Shown here: positions 30,150 through 40,488 of the stretch, in pieces
Layout: every line of letters starts with the position of its first letter
How positions within the stretch are numbered: the first letter of the stretch is position 1
Assembly (NCBI GenBank): GCA_036936625.1
Contig: JAUPFT010000008.1
Span: 28,353,374-28,417,373, forward strand
Origin: Parnassius smintheus behrii
Lineage: Eukaryota > Arthropoda > Insecta > Lepidoptera > Papilionidae
Length of the DNA stretch: 64,000 bases
Reading direction: 5' to 3'
The notes under the pieces: generated by a model
The model's input: only the letters and a program-made list of their open reading frames with translations
The model's database searches: none
Told to the model about the DNA's origin: nothing
Made by a program: the position numbers and the translations under genes

Positions 30150-31840
30150 AATAAAAAAACGTAAGCTAAGGAATTGTAAAAACGTTTGGGATTTGTTCTC
30201 AGAAATGCTACAGAATTTCGTAACATCCAGAGATCTGTCTGCCAGAAAGAGCCAACTGTTAAACTGAAGACTGAGTGTGACAGCATCGTTTCCGGGACAC
30301 CTGAGATTTTGAGTGAGATTGAAAGGTTCTATGGGCAGCTGTACACATCATCGTTGGAGCCACACGCAAGTGTGAGTAACGATTCAAGAGCATGTCTTAT
30401 CCGACACTATCCCGATGATATCCCGGATATCAGTCTAGGCCCCAGGTGAGGACGGAATTACAGCGGAGCTTCTGAAAGCGGGTGGAACACCGGTACTTGA
30501 AGTCCTTCAGAAGCTCTTCAAATCCGTCCTCCATGGTGACACTAGTCCGAAAGCGTGGAGCAAAGGCGTGGCCTTGTTCTTTAAGAAAGGCGACAACGCT
30601 CTCTTGAAGAACTACAGACCGATTTCCCTTCTGAGCCGCGTCTACGTGCCGTTTTCGAGAGTCATTACGAATCGTCTCGCACGCAGACTCGACGACTTCC
30701 AGCCTCCCGAACAAGCCGGTTTCCGAAAAGGCTTCAGTACCATAGACGACAGTTATACCTTAGGGCAGAATTTAAAGAAGATCAAGGAGTAGAATCTGCC
30801 TTTTTGCCTGGCGTATGTGGACTATGAGAAAGCCTTTGAGTCCGTCGAAATTTGGGCGGTGCTACAGTCTCTTCAGCGGTGCCAAGTTGACTGTCGGTAT
30901 ATCGAAGTGCTGAAGTGTTTATACCTTAGGGCTACGATGGCTATCCAAGTACAGAACTAGATTTCGAAACCTATATAACTGCAGAAAGGTGTAAGATTGG
31001 GTGACGTTATATTCCCGAAAGTCTTCACCGCTGCATTGAAAGACGTTATCAAGCTACTGAACTGGAAAGGATACGGTATTAACATCAATGGCGAATACAT
31101 CACTTACCTTCGATTTGCCGACGATATAGTCCTAATGGTAGAATCACTGGAGAGCCCAAGCACTACGCTCAATGACTTCAATGGTGTCTCCCAACGGATA
31201 GGTCTTAAGATGAACACGGAGAGACAAAGACCATGTTTAATGTCTATGTCACACCTATGCCGGTAGTTGTTGGGAGCACTAAGCTCGAAGTTGTTGATGA
31301 GTACGTTTACCTGAGACAAATTGTCCGACTAGGTAAGTCCAACTTCAACCGGGAGATCAATCGACGGATTCAACTCGACTGGGATTGTACAACCATTACG
31401 TATTGCCAGTGATGACTTACGGATCTGAGACGTGGTCCTTCACTGCTGGCCGTGTGAGGACGCTCAAAGTTGCTCAGCAAGCTATAGAGAGGACTATGCT
31501 AGAAGTTTCTATGCGTGATAGACTCAGAAATGAAGATATTCTTAGTAAAACCAGAGTGACTGACATAGCCCAACGGATTAGTGAGCTGAAATGGCAATGG
31601 GCCGGTTATATAGCTCGAAGAACAGATAACCGATGGGGTAAAAAGGTTTTCGAATGGCAGCCTCATACCGGTAGTCGTAGTGTAGGGTGACCCCTCACTA
31701 GATGGAATGATGACCTGGTAAGACATGCAGGAAGTCGATGGATGCAGGTGGCTCAGGACCGTGCTTTGTGGCATTCCTTGGGGGATGCCTATGTTCAGTA
31801 ATGGACTTGTGAAGAGCTGTAATGATGATGATTATGATGA
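30150..31840 (+). pseudogene. RTE-clade LINE copy, RT and C-terminal domain
   Basis: The longest RTE copy in the window. It reads NVWDLFSEMLQN-like linker sequence, DGITAELLKAGG, the RT fingers (KKGDNALLKNYRPISLLS, AGFRKGFSTIDD), palm motif A (AYVDYEKAFESVE, catalytic Asp), an RLGDVIFPKVF motif, catalytic FADDIVLM at about 31,110, then YGSETWSFTAGR, ELKWQWAGYIARRTDNRWG and DRALWHSLGDAY. It ends in ATGATGATGATTATGATGA at 31,823-31,840. Stops and frameshifts occur at about 30,448, 30,790, 30,958, 31,250 and 31,688. The endonuclease domain is missing, so it is a 5'-truncated copy. Confidence 0.88.
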
Positions 31841-32425
31841 GTATGTGACCAGTATTTCACATTTTTTCGCTGTGGCACCTGTGGCAAATAACTCTTCTAT
31901 GAAGCATACATATAGACGAAACCAATGAATGTATTATGCTCCGCAATGGCCTTGTAAATTTTAATTTACTTGACGTTAACTGTATACGTAAAGCCATATG
32001 ATTTTAAATATGAGCGATAATAGTTTATATTACTAGATATCGATACCTCCCACGTAAGTTATTGTATGCCACAAAAATGGCGTTTGGCGTTTTTACAAAA
32101 AACTATCCTAATTTGCATTATTATGTGATGATGATGATATATATATGATGATGTAGTATGCATTCACAGTGAAAAAAAAAACTAAACTACGATTTTTTAA
32201 GGATTTTCCAGACGTATAATATTGTAACTTTCAAACGAGAACGGACTACAGCATTGTATAGACCTTTACAATAGCTTACGCGGGGTGCAGGGCGGAGAGA
32301 ATCACGCGCCCGCGTCTCGTATTGGTCACATACAACAGACCACGCCGGACTTTCAACCGGCCGCACCGTTTAAGTTTTTTCAAAAATAACTTTATACGTA
32401 ATTGAATTACTTCAAATATATAACA

Positions 32426-32591
32426 ATGAATCGTACAAGGATAATAACAAGAGGACGTAGACTATGTGATATGGTCAATAATACGAGTACACAAAATAGA
32501 AAATCCGAGACACCCATTGAAAATAACAATGTTTCATTAGATGAAATAGAATTAAAGAGCTTTCGTGATTCAAGTCTCCGAAATATCACAG
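32426..32591 (+). CDS. Exon 1 of the transposon-borne gene
   Basis: The ATG at 32,426 opens MNRTRIITRGRRLCDMVN and 55 codons plus one base, ending in CACAG followed by a GTGTGT donor. The next exon starts at 33,137 after a TTTCAG acceptor, and its open frame needs exactly one base from here: the split codon becomes GAG. This phase match supports a real intron of 545 bp. I recognise no domain in the exon. AT-rich sequence and a TATACG run lie about 35-45 bp upstream. Confidence 0.6.
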
Positions 32592-32912
32592 GTGTGTTTC
32601 TTTTTGTAATATTTTATTAGCATTAATAAGGTTAATGTTACTTTTTTTGTCGTGATACCAACCTAAAATGTTGTATAGGTTACTTACAACAGTATATGCC
32701 GTTGAGCGTTCATAAAAAATGTTGTATGTAATACATATAACATTTTACGTTTACATTTAAATAAAAATATTGTTGTATGTAATAGATACCACATTTTACT
32801 TCGGGAGTTGTTATTCAAAACTTTGTTATATGGTGACATGCTGTATTTTACTTTGTTATTCCTTATTCGTTTTCGATGATGTATGTCAAGTCTTTTCTAA
32901 AATTGGATCTTA

Positions 32913-33045
32913 CAACATTATAAAATGCCTTGCCCTGACTGACTGACTTAATGCTTCACTAACGCAGGTTGCACAGGCAACTATGTGTGACCTGCTTTGG
33001 CGGATCGTTAAGTCAGTAAGCCAGGGTAAAGCATTTTATATGTTG
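32913..33045. repeat. 133-bp imperfect inverted repeat in the intron
   Basis: The ends CAACATTATAAAATGC... and ...GCATTTTATATGTTG are inverted copies, and the similarity continues inward for about 35 bp per arm (CCTTGCCCTGACTGACTGAC against GTCAGTAAGCCAGGGTAA). The centre has a second small palindrome, CAGGTTGCACAG...TGTGACCTG. This looks like a small MITE or a hairpin in the intron. Confidence 0.75.
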
Positions 33046-33136
33046 GAGAGGTAAAAGGTGTATGTCTTCCCTAAACGATGTAGGCATCAGGACATACGCG
33101 GGTTGCAATCAAATTAAAACGTTAATACTGTTTCAG

Positions 33137-34076
33137 AGTCACCATTGCCAATAAGTTTTAATGAATCTGAAATTAATGAGTTGGCAAATATATTAGATGG
33201 AAACATCTTTAACAACTTAGAAGTAGCAACAGATTCTGATACTGCAAATCTTGAGACACCGCACCCTTCCCCTTCTTGTAGTATCAATCACTTGGACTAC
33301 GACTGTGATAATGATTTCTGCCCATATTATATACAAAAAGAAAATTTATCAGCGTTCTATATTATACCTCAACCCTCACCAGCATGGATTTCTAGCTGCT
33401 CGACGTATACAACCACGAACAATAGTCCGCTGTCGGATATTTCGAATAATAGTCCCACTACAAGTGACCGCCGCCGTCGTCCATCAAGGAAAGATAAAGA
33501 TAATGTAAGAAAAAGACATTATAAAGAATGGATAGATAATAAAAGAAAGTATTTACGTAATTTGGGAAAAGAATATATTTCGAGAAAAGTTAAAATACAA
33601 GCAAGCAGAAAGATGGGCCCACCATGTCGCTGCCGCAAGAAGTGCTTTGACAAATTAAGATGTATCTGGCTAACTTAGTAAAAAAGCAAAATAAACGTAG
33701 AGTCTATACAGATACAGTTTAAAGACGTTAGTACACGTTAAAATACTTTATACCAGTAGGTCATGACAATGATAATATTAATTATGTGGATGTGTGCAAA
33801 AAACACTTTTTAAGCACTTTGTCTGTCAGTGATCAGGTTATTTATAAGGCTCTAGAAAAGATGGATACGACAACGGGAGTACTAGTCCCAGATAAAAGAG
33901 GTAGACATTCAAACCATCCCGTAAAAAAAACAGATTCGGTTATAACCAGTGTGTGTGATCACATCAAGAGCTTGCAGCCGGTTGAGTCACATTATACGAG
34001 GCAAAGGTCAAACAAATTATATTTGGATGGAGATTTAAATTTTCTGAAATGTACTAAGTGTTCTCTAAGATTTTAA
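33137..34076 (+). pseudogene. Exon 2 onward of the transposon-borne gene, decayed, 3'-truncated
   Basis: The first part (33,137-33,679) has a low-complexity acidic and Ser/Thr-rich region, then RRRRPSRKDKDNVRKRHYKE, NKRKYLRNLGKEYISRK and GPPCRCRKKCFDKL. This GPPC.C..KCF motif occurs, from memory, in a large arthropod and cnidarian family whose C-terminal part is annotated as DUF7869. After a stop, the family continues at 33,786 with VCKKHFLSTLSVSDQVIYKA, TTGVLVPDKRGRHSNHP and VESHYTRQRSNKLYLDGDLN, where the copy ends. The segment between the two blocks is damaged (stops at 33,679 and about 33,720) and the whole C-terminal half is missing. Function is unknown; a transposase-related role is inferred from the inverted ends. 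Confidence 0.55.
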
Positions 34077-34097
34077 TGCCAATTTATAAATATTAGG

Positions 34098-34794
34098 TGG
34101 TGGAGCCACGTGTTTAAGGCTGCCGAAGTCTAGTTCCCCGGTCGAACCTTAAACCTATTACGCGAGATATTAACTAAAGTGGACTGTATATGCGGTTGCT
34201 TCTACGCTTACGTAAAGGCGACTACTATAGCATGCGGTATAATGCACTCGCTCTTCCCTAAAACTAAACTATTATTGTGCCAAATCGCTGAAAAGGAATC
34301 CTGCCTTATTAGGAGAACAAAAAAAATTGGAGCGGGTTAACACTATGTAAGGCAGGAGCTAAATTAAGGAATGTTGACTCACCGGGGTTTCTTCTATCCT
34401 GTTGAGCACTATAGCTGCAACTTCTGGAACTTCTTCTGGAACACTCCGGAGAGAGGCGGTGCGCTACTATATCTCACACGAGGTGAGGGAACTTCTTCTA
34501 GACAGACACTCTGGGGCCCCAGGGGTGCGTCGGGAGAGAAGCGTTGTGGTTTCAGCGACGACTGCGGTGGAAAGAGGCCGCGCAACGGTCGCGCGTGCCT
34601 TATATGTCCTCGGCCCCGATGATTACGTGACATTCTAGAATCATCTTCTTGCCCCTCCCACCCCACCACCCCGATGTGTCGATGGAGGATCGAGGAGGGT
34701 ATGAATGATATCGTTTTGTCGGAAAGGAACAAGCGGCTTGGCACCTATACCGTCAAATATAATAATCCAATGGTTTTTTTTTTCCGCGCAACCA
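34098..34794 (-). repeat. 3' LTR of BEL element B
   Basis: 697 bp. Noted differences from the other LTR are AAAGG(C/T)GAC, CACT(C/T)GC, TTAA(C/A)ACT, CCT(A/C)TACC and the T run. A fragment of the same LTR occurs at 1,695-1,910. Confidence 0.95.
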
Positions 34795-34808
34795 TCTCCC
34801 CCGCCCTT
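34795..34808 (-). promoter_or_regulatory. Polypurine tract of BEL element B
   Basis: In the minus sense AAGGGCGGGGGAGA abuts the 3' LTR start (TGGTTGCGCG). It nearly matches that of element A. Confidence 0.8.
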
Positions 34809-34927
34809 GAAGGATTTCCTTCAAAATTAACTAATACAACTAGAGCTAAGATCAACTAACAAAATAACTAACTAACGCTAAGATTACTTAAATTCAACTA
34901 CAATTTAATCTAGAAAGCTAATTTAAA

Positions 34928-37900
34928 TTATGGAAGAGGCAGGGGGCACAAACGGACAACCGGACGCAAGTAAGACCCAACCGTGGTCTTAACGCGAGCT
35001 ATCCTAACTACTCCGTCGGAACCGGGAAAGACCTCTTCGACAATTCCTAACGGCCAGTGGAGAGGCGGCGTATTCTTTTTGGTGAGCACAACTACAGTTC
35101 CTACAGCTAAAGGCTCAGTTGCTGTGTTCCATTTTTGTCGAGACTGCAAAGTATGCAAGTATTCCATCCTCCATCGTTTCCAAAACGATTGCACTAACCG
35201 ATCTAATAATTTGTGGCGTGTGGAAATGCTAAGTCTGTTCTCATCCATATCTGCGGCTGGCAAATACTTTAAAGGCGTTAAATTCAAAAAATGTGCTGGA
35301 GTTAGAGCCAGCGGTTCCGAGGGGTCACTAGACAACGTACGACAAAGTGGGCGACTATTCATTACGCATTCAATTTGAGCGAGCACCGTACTTAGCTCTT
35401 CGAAGGACAAAATCTGATCTCCTATTACTCGGTATAAATGACTCTTTAGACTCTTGATATTAGTCTCCCAATTGCCCCCAAAATGACTCGCGGCTGGGAC
35501 GTTCAGAGACCACTCAATGCGGTTCTCGGCTAGAATGTGAGCGAACTCCGAATTATAATATTTGCTAGCTAAGAGCTCATGTAGTTCCGATAGAATACGT
35601 TTTGCACCGACGTAGTTCGTACCGTTATCCGAATACAATCTACTTACAGGGCCACGGCGGGAAAGAAATCTTTTAAATGCACCCATAAAGCCTGCTGTGC
35701 TTAGATCACCAACGAGTTCTATATGCACCGCTCGAGTAGTTAGACATACGAAAATGCAGACGTAAGCCTTTGTGGATCTTATACCACGCCCGCGAGTGAG
35801 CGTGACCTTAAACGGACCAGCGAAATCAGACCCGGTGTGCGTGAAGGGCTTTACTGATTGTATTACTCTACAAGATCTAAGTTCCGCCATTTCCGGAAAT
35901 GACGGCTTGGGGCGTGCCCGAAAGCAAGCTATACATCTGTGCACCCGATTGCGTATTAAACTACGTGCAGAAAGAATCCAATAATTCTGACGCAAAATCG
36001 ACATCAACAAGTCGGGGCCAGCGTGCGAGTTCAATTTATGATGGTAATCGACTAATAAGTTCATGATATGGTCTTTACGCGGTAAAACAATAGGGTGCCG
36101 TTGGTCGAAACTCAATTGCGAGTTGGACAAGCGTCCACCCACCCTTACAATCCCATCCTGTAAAAATGGCTTAAGGCGTTGAAAGGCGCGACTACAAGCT
36201 CTATTCGATTGTAATCTTCTAATTTCTTCAGAGAAGTGCGCACGTTGAAGTTCACGCAATACTAGCGACTCGGCATAGTTGTAATCGGATGCTAAGACAT
36301 ACGAACGTCGCGGTAATAGCTTCGCGAATCGACAAACGTAAATTACGCTACGCAATAATTTCGACCAAGAGGACAAGCGGTTCGCCAAAGCAATGATTGG
36401 AGAAACCTCGCTCGAAACGTTCGCCACTAGAGCGTGTCTCTTCTCTTCCGGCGGTTGTGACACTGACGAAGGTTCGAAGTCGGTTATTGGCCATTGCGAG
36501 GGATCCAAGTGAACCCAAGCAGGTCCGTGGAACCAAAGCGGGTGGTCCATTATTTGCATCGGGGTGAGTCCACGGGATAGACAATCGGCGGGGTTTTCCG
36601 TACCGGACACGTGATAAAAGTTCCGCGTTTCTAACTCGTCTTGTATCTTGGTCACTCGGTTCGCAACAAACGTATCCCAACGGTGGGGTGAAGAATGAAC
36701 CCAGCATAAGGCGACGGTGGAGTCGGAAAAGGCCAATATCCTTTCTATGTGAACTCTATCCCTACATGCGCTGATAACTGCGGTAATAAGCTTGGTGAGT
36801 ACTAATATTGCGCAAAGCTCTAAGCGCGCCAGAGAGACAACCTTACGGGGGGAGACTCTCGACTTAGAACTAATGAGGCTAATCGAATTTCTACCATTAT
36901 TCTGGACGTGGAAATATACAACGCCCCCGTAAGCCTTCTCGCTGGCGTCTGCAAACCCAACGACTGTTATGGCGCTACTTCTATCTACGTTTATATGACG
37001 CGGTATTTTAATTTCTCTTAATAAAGGAAGTTCCTCTCTAAAGCTCTGCCACAACCGAACAATGCTGTCAGGCGGCGAGTCATCCCAGTCGCATTCCAAT
37101 AACCAAAGTTGTTTAATTAAAAGCTTAGCGTATAATACCACCGGAGCTACGAAACCCATGACGTCCCATAATCTAGCAACGCATGACAGTATTGTGCGCT
37201 TTGTGCATTTCTCTACAGGCGGATTTACCTTAAGGCTAAACACGTCGGACTCTGGTGACCAACATAGACCGAGCATCTTGTGTGTATCAGAATCGTCGAA
37301 TTCCTTTATCGCCGAAAGACGGTGTGATAGTGGGATTGTATCCAAAACCGGACGCGAATTACTAGTCCACTTCACAAGATCGAATTGACCCGATTTCATG
37401 AGCCTTATAACCTCGGCGGTGGTTAGGGTTGCCTCCTCCACGCTATCGACCGAGTACACAAAATCATCCATATATAATCCGCTCTCAATTGCCCTCTTAG
37501 CTTTAGGATAAGAGGGACCTTCATCGTGAGCGAGCTGTCTCACCGTGCGTAACGCATGAAATGGGCTCGACTTTAAACCAAAACAAACGCGATTAAATTC
37601 AAACACCATTAGAGGTTCCTTTGGGTTGAAACGATATAAAATGCGTTGGAATCTACGGTCGCATTCACGGACCCCTATGCAAAGAAACATTTGACGAATA
37701 TCGGCGGATAGTGCTATACTAAACAAACGAAAATTGACTATTATATTAAATAAACTGCCCTGTAAATTTTGCCCACTATAGAGGATATCGTTAAGCGACA
37801 GGTGAGTGCTAGTTTTAGCACTAGCGTCGAGCACTACACGTAACTTAGATGTAAGTTTGTCTTCTCTAATGACTCCGTGGTGTGGTATGAAATACGACGG

Positions 37901-38470
37901 TGTGTCTTCGTAGTTATCTAATTTCGAAGCCACAAGTGATATGTAACCTTCTCTTATATATTCGTTAATGACGCCGTCGTAAGCTTCCTTTAACTGGGGT
38001 GAAGCGAGCATCCTACGCTCCAAGCTGTAGAAACGTTTTTCCGCCATTTGACGCGAATCGCCGAGAGATAAAACATCTCCTTTAAAGGGTAGCGCTACAC
38101 TATATCTACCGTCGCGATCACGAATGGTCGTGCGGACGTAAATTTCCTCGCATAACCTATCATCTGAGCTAGCTATGGGTGGAACGTTCACCTCCTCCAT
38201 CTCCCAAAATTTGCGGACTAACGACTCGAGCGGTTCCACAGCCATACCACAATAAGAGGTTGCCGAAATACTATCTATGATGGGGGCGGAGCCAAGGATC
38301 ACATAGCCCAATACGGTTTCCAGTGCGTAAGGCGCGGTATGCGAAGAGTTGCCCCTGACCTTATTGTTTAACAAAAGATAAGGGAAAAGCGATGCTCCAA
38401 TGAGCATGTCTATGTTTCCAGGAACGGCGTAAGTGTCGTCCGCCAGAGTCAAATTCTTAAATTCAATCAA
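34928..38470 (-). CDS. pol: Pol of BEL element B: RT, RNase H, integrase
   Basis: An open frame of 1,180 codons. The reverse transcriptase has SADIRQMF near residue 256 and catalytic YMDD near 333-336. RNase H shows FADASEKAYG near 506 (Asp), RLELCA near 549 (Glu), SDSTVALCWV near 582 (Asp) and ENPADCLSRG near 625. The integrase has a zinc finger (His 810 and 816, Cys near 846 and 849), a first Asp in GSDFAGPF near 882, a second in YSDNGTN near 948 and the Glu in HFGGNWE near 1002, so the catalytic triad is complete. The C-terminus (LLDRLVQSFWKRW, TYLRPV-like) matches element A. It lacks an ATG: the frame starts inside the protease-RT linker (LTLADDTYAVPGNIDMLIG), so it depends on a +1 shift from the upstream frame. 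Confidence 0.92.
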   Translation of the reverse strand: MIEFKNLTLADDTYAVPGNIDMLIGASLFPYLLLNNKVRGNSSHTAPYALETVLGYVILGSAPIIDSISATSYCGMAVEPLESLVRKFWEMEEVNVPPIASSDDRLCEEIYVRTTIRDRDGRYSVALPFKGDVLSLGDSRQMAEKRFYSLERRMLASPQLKEAYDGVINEYIREGYISLVASKLDNYEDTPSYFIPHHGVIREDKLTSKLRVVLDASAKTSTHLSLNDILYSGQNLQGSLFNIIVNFRLFSIALSADIRQMFLCIGVRECDRRFQRILYRFNPKEPLMVFEFNRVCFGLKSSPFHALRTVRQLAHDEGPSYPKAKRAIESGLYMDDFVYSVDSVEEATLTTAEVIRLMKSGQFDLVKWTSNSRPVLDTIPLSHRLSAIKEFDDSDTHKMLGLCWSPESDVFSLKVNPPVEKCTKRTILSCVARLWDVMGFVAPVVLYAKLLIKQLWLLECDWDDSPPDSIVRLWQSFREELPLLREIKIPRHINVDRSSAITVVGFADASEKAYGGVVYFHVQNNGRNSISLISSKSRVSPRKVVSLARLELCAILVLTKLITAVISACRDRVHIERILAFSDSTVALCWVHSSPHRWDTFVANRVTKIQDELETRNFYHVSGTENPADCLSRGLTPMQIMDHPLWFHGPAWVHLDPSQWPITDFEPSSVSQPPEEKRHALVANVSSEVSPIIALANRLSSWSKLLRSVIYVCRFAKLLPRRSYVLASDYNYAESLVLRELQRAHFSEEIRRLQSNRACSRAFQRLKPFLQDGIVRVGGRLSNSQLSFDQRHPIVLPRKDHIMNLLVDYHHKLNSHAGPDLLMSILRQNYWILSARSLIRNRVHRCIACFRARPKPSFPEMAELRSCRVIQSVKPFTHTGSDFAGPFKVTLTRGRGIRSTKAYVCIFVCLTTRAVHIELVGDLSTAGFMGAFKRFLSRRGPVSRLYSDNGTNYVGAKRILSELHELLASKYYNSEFAHILAENRIEWSLNVPAASHFGGNWETNIKSLKSHLYRVIGDQILSFEELSTVLAQIECVMNSRPLCRTLSSDPSEPLALTPAHFLNLTPLKYLPAADMDENRLSISTRHKLLDRLVQSFWKRWRMEYLHTLQSRQKWNTATEPLAVGTVVVLTKKNTPPLHWPLGIVEEVFPGSDGVVRIARVKTTVGSYLRPVVRLCPLPLP

Positions 38471-39176
38471 CCGAAACGGTTGGCAACCGTTCAGTAACCC
38501 TATCTACTACTAGTGCATTTATATCAAAGTTAACATTACGATCTATCCGAGAATAAATTTTTAAATTTATATATCCCTGTGTCGATTTACTAGTGCCTCC
38601 GATGCCTTTAATTACAGGACATGGAAGTGACCTATTTATTACTAAGCCTAAGCGCTGACAACATTGTCGCGTTATAAAGCTATTTTGGGCTCCGCTGTCC
38701 AGCAGTGCACGGACGCTTTGTTCGTTTCCACGCGAATCCCTAACCAAAATACGTGCCGTACCCAGTAACACGGTTGAAGGAGGTTGTGCTCCCATATTTG
38801 CCAATGAGCACAGAGCGACATCACCAGGTCGACCGCTAGAATCGTTGACCTTAGTAATGGCGAATTCCTTATCCGCTTTACTTGAGGCCGCTATGTTGCT
38901 ATTTTCAAAATGTAATAGCGTGTGATGTTTCCTGGCGCACTTGCTACATACGGAACTCGAATTGCATTTTGCAACTAAATGCTTATCGCTTAAGCAGTTC
39001 AAACATAGGTTGTTTGTCTTTACTAATTTATAACGCTCGCTTGGTGAATATTTACGAAAAGTCGCACAATTATATAAATTACCGTGTCTATCTTTACATA
39101 CTAAACAAGTATGCTGGAGTGATGTTGGCGTAGCGGTTACGTAAGTTAACGACCCTGCTATTTTAGATGGTTGAGT
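38463..39176 (-). CDS. Gag zinc knuckles and protease of BEL element B
   Basis: The frame continues from gag directly after the amber codon at 39,177-39,179. It reads TYVTATPTSLQHTCLVCKD, Cys/His knuckles (CLNCLSDKH, CSKCARKHH) and an aspartic protease with LLDSGAQNSFI and the GIGG motif about 30 residues later. It ends in LPTVSVD and a TGA at 38,463. The next frame (pol) is reached by a +1 shift at about 38,463-38,485; compare element A, where LLPTAVVDTSVLSHF runs through in one frame. The visible Met at 39,002 is internal and unlikely to be a start. Confidence 0.85.
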   Translation of the reverse strand, partial: TQPSKIAGSLTYVTATPTSLQHTCLVCKDRHGNLYNCATFRKYSPSERYKLVKTNNLCLNCLSDKHLVAKCNSSSVCSKCARKHHTLLHFENSNIAASSKADKEFAITKVNDSSGRPGDVALCSLANMGAQPPSTVLLGTARILVRDSRGNEQSVRALLDSGAQNSFITRQCCQRLGLVINRSLPCPVIKGIGGTSKSTQGYINLKIYSRIDRNVNFDINALVVDRVTERLPTVSVD

Positions 39177-40100
39177 CTATCTACGGTCGACGCACCTTTT
39201 AATCTCCTGTTTAACGTTCGGAGAGCGCTGCATCACCTTTATTTGATCTCGCACGAACGATGCTAATGAATGAAAGGAAGGCATCTCCGAGCTACGATGC
39301 TCCATTTCAAACGCACGCACGGTGTCGGGGTCCAACTTCTTCAGTGCAATATGGAGAAACACCACGTCCATAAGATCATTAAATTTCAAATTCTTAAGTG
39401 CAGCCACCGATGCCACAAATTTATCTAGAAATTGCTCTAAGCCGTTGATGTTCGCGGATGATATAGATTTAAGATCGAATATCTGGTTCAAATATTCGGA
39501 AGCTAACATTCTCCTATCTTCATATTTAGTTTTAAGCGTTTCGAATATTAATGAGTAATTGTTTGCTGTAGGTGTAAAACCAGAGCAGATCGACTGTGCC
39601 CTGCCACTAAGTTTACTGATTAAGTAATATAATTTTTCGGCGTCCGATAACGATGGGTTATTGTGTATATTGTTTTGAAAACTACTGAAGAAGAAGGGCC
39701 ACGTCTTAATATCACCATTAAATACCGGAATATCTATGGGCGGCAACCTAATCGAGTCACTTGGACGTACCTGTTTTTCCGGCTTTGCTTCGTTTTGAGA
39801 TTGTAGGGACCTCGCAGTTCTTTTCACGCGACACAACATATCTTCGAATGCCAGCAGCGGTTGGTAGTTCACTATGTATTTCGGGTCGATTTGTAATTCC
39901 AAATGATTAATTTGGTCTAATATTTTTTCGTAATCTATTCGTAAAGAATCTATCGTTTCGATTTCGGTCAAAAAAGTTTCCCGCACTGCTTCTATATGGA
40001 TGTTCTTTATATAATCACTTATATTCTGCATACGCGAAAAGAGTATGTCCCTCTTAGCATAAAGCGTTTTAATTTTGATTTCACTTCCACTAACCGCCAT
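39177..40100 (-). CDS. gag: Gag of BEL element B
   Basis: 307 residues from MAVSGSEIKIKTLYAKRD at 40,100 to an amber stop. Conserved BEL Gag blocks are YQPLLAFEDMLCRV, IPVFNGDIKTWPFFFSSFQ near 120-140, SDAEKLYYLISKLSGRA, KYEDRRMLASEYLNQIF and VFLHIALKKLDPDTVR. It ends CVDRR then TAG, after which the same frame continues in the knuckle and protease region, so a single nonsense codon separates them. No readthrough context (CARYYA) follows the TAG: the next codons are ACT CAA. Known role: capsid and RNA packaging. Confidence 0.9.
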   Translation of the reverse strand: MAVSGSEIKIKTLYAKRDILFSRMQNISDYIKNIHIEAVRETFLTEIETIDSLRIDYEKILDQINHLELQIDPKYIVNYQPLLAFEDMLCRVKRTARSLQSQNEAKPEKQVRPSDSIRLPPIDIPVFNGDIKTWPFFFSSFQNNIHNNPSLSDAEKLYYLISKLSGRAQSICSGFTPTANNYSLIFETLKTKYEDRRMLASEYLNQIFDLKSISSANINGLEQFLDKFVASVAALKNLKFNDLMDVVFLHIALKKLDPDTVRAFEMEHRSSEMPSFHSLASFVRDQIKVMQRSPNVKQEIKRCVDRR

Positions 40101-40462
40101 TTTAAACTATTATAATAAAGTTATATCAATCACAATTAATCTCACAACGCACAAACAATAAAGGATGGACACTCAGTATGCCGTATTACGTAATTAAATC
40201 GAACACCTGCGCAGCGAGTCGAGGTGACGCGTCATTTGCACTCAATAATTTTATCAAGATTGTGGGTAAGCGTATCAAACGGTTCCTATTACACTGTTTC
40301 AATTATTTAATAGGCTTTAAATTTAATCAAATACGAGCGCTATAAAACGAACAATTCTGTTTGCGAGTACCTAATCAAAATTTAAATTTAAACGAACACT
40401 ATTTAAGTCTATTCTATAAATTGGAGTGCATTATCTAATTAATTAATTCAACAATTCGACCA

Positions 40463-40483
40463 AAATCCTGCTCGAAGTGACCA
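40463..40483 (-). promoter_or_regulatory. Primer-binding site of BEL element B (tRNA-Tyr-like)
   Basis: On the plus strand AAATCCTGCTCGAAGTGACC then A, five bases from the LTR. It resembles the 3' end of insect tRNA-Tyr (AAATCCGGCTCGAAGGACCA from memory), with one change and one inserted T. Confidence 0.6.
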
Positions 40484-40488
40484 TAAAA

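Noticed and set aside
34093..34097. Telomeric origin because of TTAGG
   Set aside because: A single 5-bp unit on each side of an LTR element; it is a target duplication.
34371..34859. Frames of 61-111 codons, repeated at 40,762-41,180
   Set aside because: Within the LTRs of BEL element B; by-products of GC-rich LTR sequence.
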